Shown piece after piece: positions 13,483-14,738 of a DNA stretch of 14,738 nt (position 1 is its first letter; the number at the start of each line of letters is the position of its first letter). Origin of the DNA: Lachnospiraceae bacterium (lineage in GTDB: Bacteria; Bacillota; Clostridia; Lachnospirales; Lachnospiraceae). The translations under genes and the position numbers were made by a program. Under the pieces are notes generated by a model. That model saw only the letters and a program-made list of their open reading frames with translations. It was not told the origin of the DNA and did not search any database. The DNA lies in the NCBI GenBank assembly GCA_009774155.1, contig VSNE01000031.1, positions 1 to 14,738 on the forward strand, read 5' to 3'.

Positions 13483-14355
13483 TTATTTCAATAATTCATT
13501 TACTCTTTTCTGTACGGCGGAATAATCATATCCTGCGGCAGTGAGCTTTTTCTTTCGTTCGTCACCATTGCCCCAATCGCCACGGATAACTTCACGGGCG
13601 ATGGCGTCAATAGATTTATTTGTGCCTGGTGCATCAGCCGGATATACCTTTTTGCCGTTTTCATCAAACACGGAATAACCCTTGTTGGAATCGGCACATT
13701 TTTTCGCATTGGCAAGGACGCTGAACGCACCTCTCTGTGATTTGCTGTCTGCCCAGGTTTTACGCACACGGTAAAACTGCTTTTTATCAGGTGCAGGCTT
13801 TGGCTCTGATGGTGAACCGAGAGCCGCCGTAACCTTTGCCGCCAGATCGCCGAGCCTTGCATACAGCCAGCCGCCGGGACAGGATTTGTTTGCAAACCAG
13901 CGGTGGACCGTCAGCACCACCTCATCCGATTTTGGTGTATAGTTTAAGGTTTTATTCCTGTCACCGAACCACAGCAGCTTCTTTTTGCCGTTCCTCTTAC
14001 AGATATCCGTGCAGAGTTTAACGAGCGAATCATAAACCCTGCTGTTCATTGCATACGGTTCCGTTTTATCACTGGCACATTCGATAGTGACGGCTCTCTG
14101 GTCATTTGCATTACTTGAAGAACACCAAGAGCGGTTTTTCTCCTCCACACACAATGAAACTCTTCCGTCCGTGCCGATCCCATAATTACAGCTTGCCTGC
14201 CTTGACAGGCTTGTAAAACATCCGCAGATACTCTCTGCAGAAAGCTGCCCGACAACACAGTGCGGCGTTATGCGGTCAATGCTGTGCGTCCTCTGTCCTG
14301 AGTGGTTCGGGCTGAGTTTGGTGTAAGCCACCATAGAACTGTTTGTATAAGCCAT
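13483..14355 (-). CDS. Phage endolysin: N-acetylmuramoyl-L-alanine amidase (Amidase_2) with CW_7 domain
   Basis: A 290-residue modular endolysin. Residues 10-175 form an Amidase_2 domain with zinc ligands His32 (ITPHCVVG), His151 (LTVHRWFANKSCPG) and Cys159, and the conserved stretch GIGTDGRVSLCVEEKNRSWCSS. A proline-rich linker (180-190) leads to a middle region (193-238, FYRVRKTWADSKSQRGAF to GYSVFDENGKKVY) that resembles an SPOR-like peptidoglycan-binding repeat. Residues 248-289 (IDAIAREVIRGDWGNGDERK to VQKRVNELL) are a CW_7 cell-wall-binding motif as in Cpl-7 lysozyme. No signal peptide is seen, so release depends on the holin encoded just upstream, whose stop codon lies two bases before this ATG. 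It degrades the host wall at lysis. Confidence 0.9.
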   Translation of the reverse strand: MAYTNSSMVAYTKLSPNHSGQRTHSIDRITPHCVVGQLSAESICGCFTSLSRQASCNYGIGTDGRVSLCVEEKNRSWCSSSNANDQRAVTIECASDKTEPYAMNSRVYDSLVKLCTDICKRNGKKKLLWFGDRNKTLNYTPKSDEVVLTVHRWFANKSCPGGWLYARLGDLAAKVTAALGSPSEPKPAPDKKQFYRVRKTWADSKSQRGAFSVLANAKKCADSNKGYSVFDENGKKVYPADAPGTNKSIDAIAREVIRGDWGNGDERKKKLTAAGYDYSAVQKRVNELLK

Positions 14356-14357
14356 AA

Positions 14358-14738
14358 CTATTCGTCCTCGCTTTCCGAGCGGCTGTGCAGCTGCTCTAAT
14401 ACTGTTTTGATTTTTTCAGGGACAGGAAGTCCCAGGTATGCCGCATTCTCCAGAAGGCTCACGCCCTCATTGGAAATGTAGAAGAAGATGACCGCCGTCC
14501 TTAAAACGCAGCCTGTTCCGATAACCTGCACATCAAGGATATTTGCGACACCCACAAGCAGGAAGATCAGCACCTTTTTGAAAATGCCTTTGAATCCGAC
14601 TTCGCTTGACAGCCTGTGGTCAATGACCGCACACATAACGCCCGTGATATAGTCGATAGCCACAAATGCAATAAGCGCATACAGCAGGCCGTCACAGCCG
14701 CCGAGAAACCAGCCGAGCCACCCTCCGATGGCCGTAAA
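14358..14738 (-). CDS. Phage holin, TcdE/pfam05105-like (N-terminus outside window)
   Basis: The frame is open to the window's right edge, giving at least 126 residues that begin FTAIGGWLGWFLGGCDGLLY; the true start lies beyond. Features of the TcdE/BlyA-type phage holin family are present. The first helix is followed by ALIAFVAIDYITGVMCAVIDHRLSSEVGFKGIFKK, a second helix pair is LIFLLVGVANIL and AVIFFYISNEGVSLLENAAYLG, and the tail is charged: PVPEKIKTVLEQLHSRSESEDE. Holins form membrane pores that let the endolysin reach the wall. Its stop is two bases before the endolysin ATG, so the two form one lysis operon ending in the terminator at 13427-13474. Length matches the usual 130-150 residues. 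Confidence 0.85.
   Translation of the reverse strand, partial: FTAIGGWLGWFLGGCDGLLYALIAFVAIDYITGVMCAVIDHRLSSEVGFKGIFKKVLIFLLVGVANILDVQVIGTGCVLRTAVIFFYISNEGVSLLENAAYLGLPVPEKIKTVLEQLHSRSESEDE

Larger units (their letters stand above)
9080..14738 (-). mobile_element. End of a prophage or prophage-like integrative element (partial)
   Basis: Holin, endolysin, two small proteins and two large serine recombinases all lie on the minus strand and end just before the cheC terminator. An integrase next to the lysis genes at one end is common for clostridial prophages. The left boundary is inferred to be between 9080 and 9133. The other end lies outside the window. No head, tail or replication gene is visible, so an element that only borrowed a lysis module is possible. 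Confidence 0.7.

Overview
The window looks like part of a Firmicutes chromosome of the class Clostridia, most likely a motile Lachnospiraceae. Supporting signs are strong AAGGAGG-type ribosome binding sites, a stand-alone CheC, clostridial-type serine recombinases, a BcrA/LanF-like ABC transporter and a TcdE-type holin next to an amidase endolysin. The genus cannot be fixed from the sequence alone.

Left part (1-5600), host accessory genes. A partial MATE-family exporter (minus) is divergent from an AraC-type regulator (plus), and the 113-base gap holds a repeated 11-mer. Next, on the minus strand, come a sensor histidine kinase, an ABC ATPase and an ABC-2 permease, arranged like a peptide-antibiotic sensing and detoxification locus. 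This locus is damaged: the kinase is frameshifted in an A7 run, no response regulator gene lies beside it, and the gene after the permease survives only as a signal-peptide-like start. The promoter before the ATPase carries three tandem 11-base repeats of the kind bound by OmpR-family regulators. An N-terminally truncated CwlD-like amidase follows, cut exactly at its zinc-binding His-Gly-Gly motif.

Middle (5600-9080). There is an intact CstA-family transporter with promoter and terminator, then a serine recombinase remnant missing both ends. The remnant is cut by an array of four boxes at an exact 20-base period that resembles an IS end. An intact cheC follows, with overlapping sigma-A-like and sigma-D-like promoters and a strong terminator.

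Right part (9080-14738), one end of a prophage or prophage-like element, all on the minus strand. In transcription order it has a holin (cut by the window edge), an endolysin and a terminator. After that comes a tightly packed cassette: an HTH/zinc-cluster protein, a 58-residue SHOCT-like protein, and two large serine recombinases overlapping by 16 bases. The first recombinase has three tandem copies of the C-terminal zinc-ribbon module and no long coiled coil. The second has one ribbon and a long coiled coil. This asymmetric pair, with two small candidate control proteins in the same cassette, is the most interesting system in the window. The element presumably joins the chromosome between the cheC terminator and the end of the second recombinase gene.
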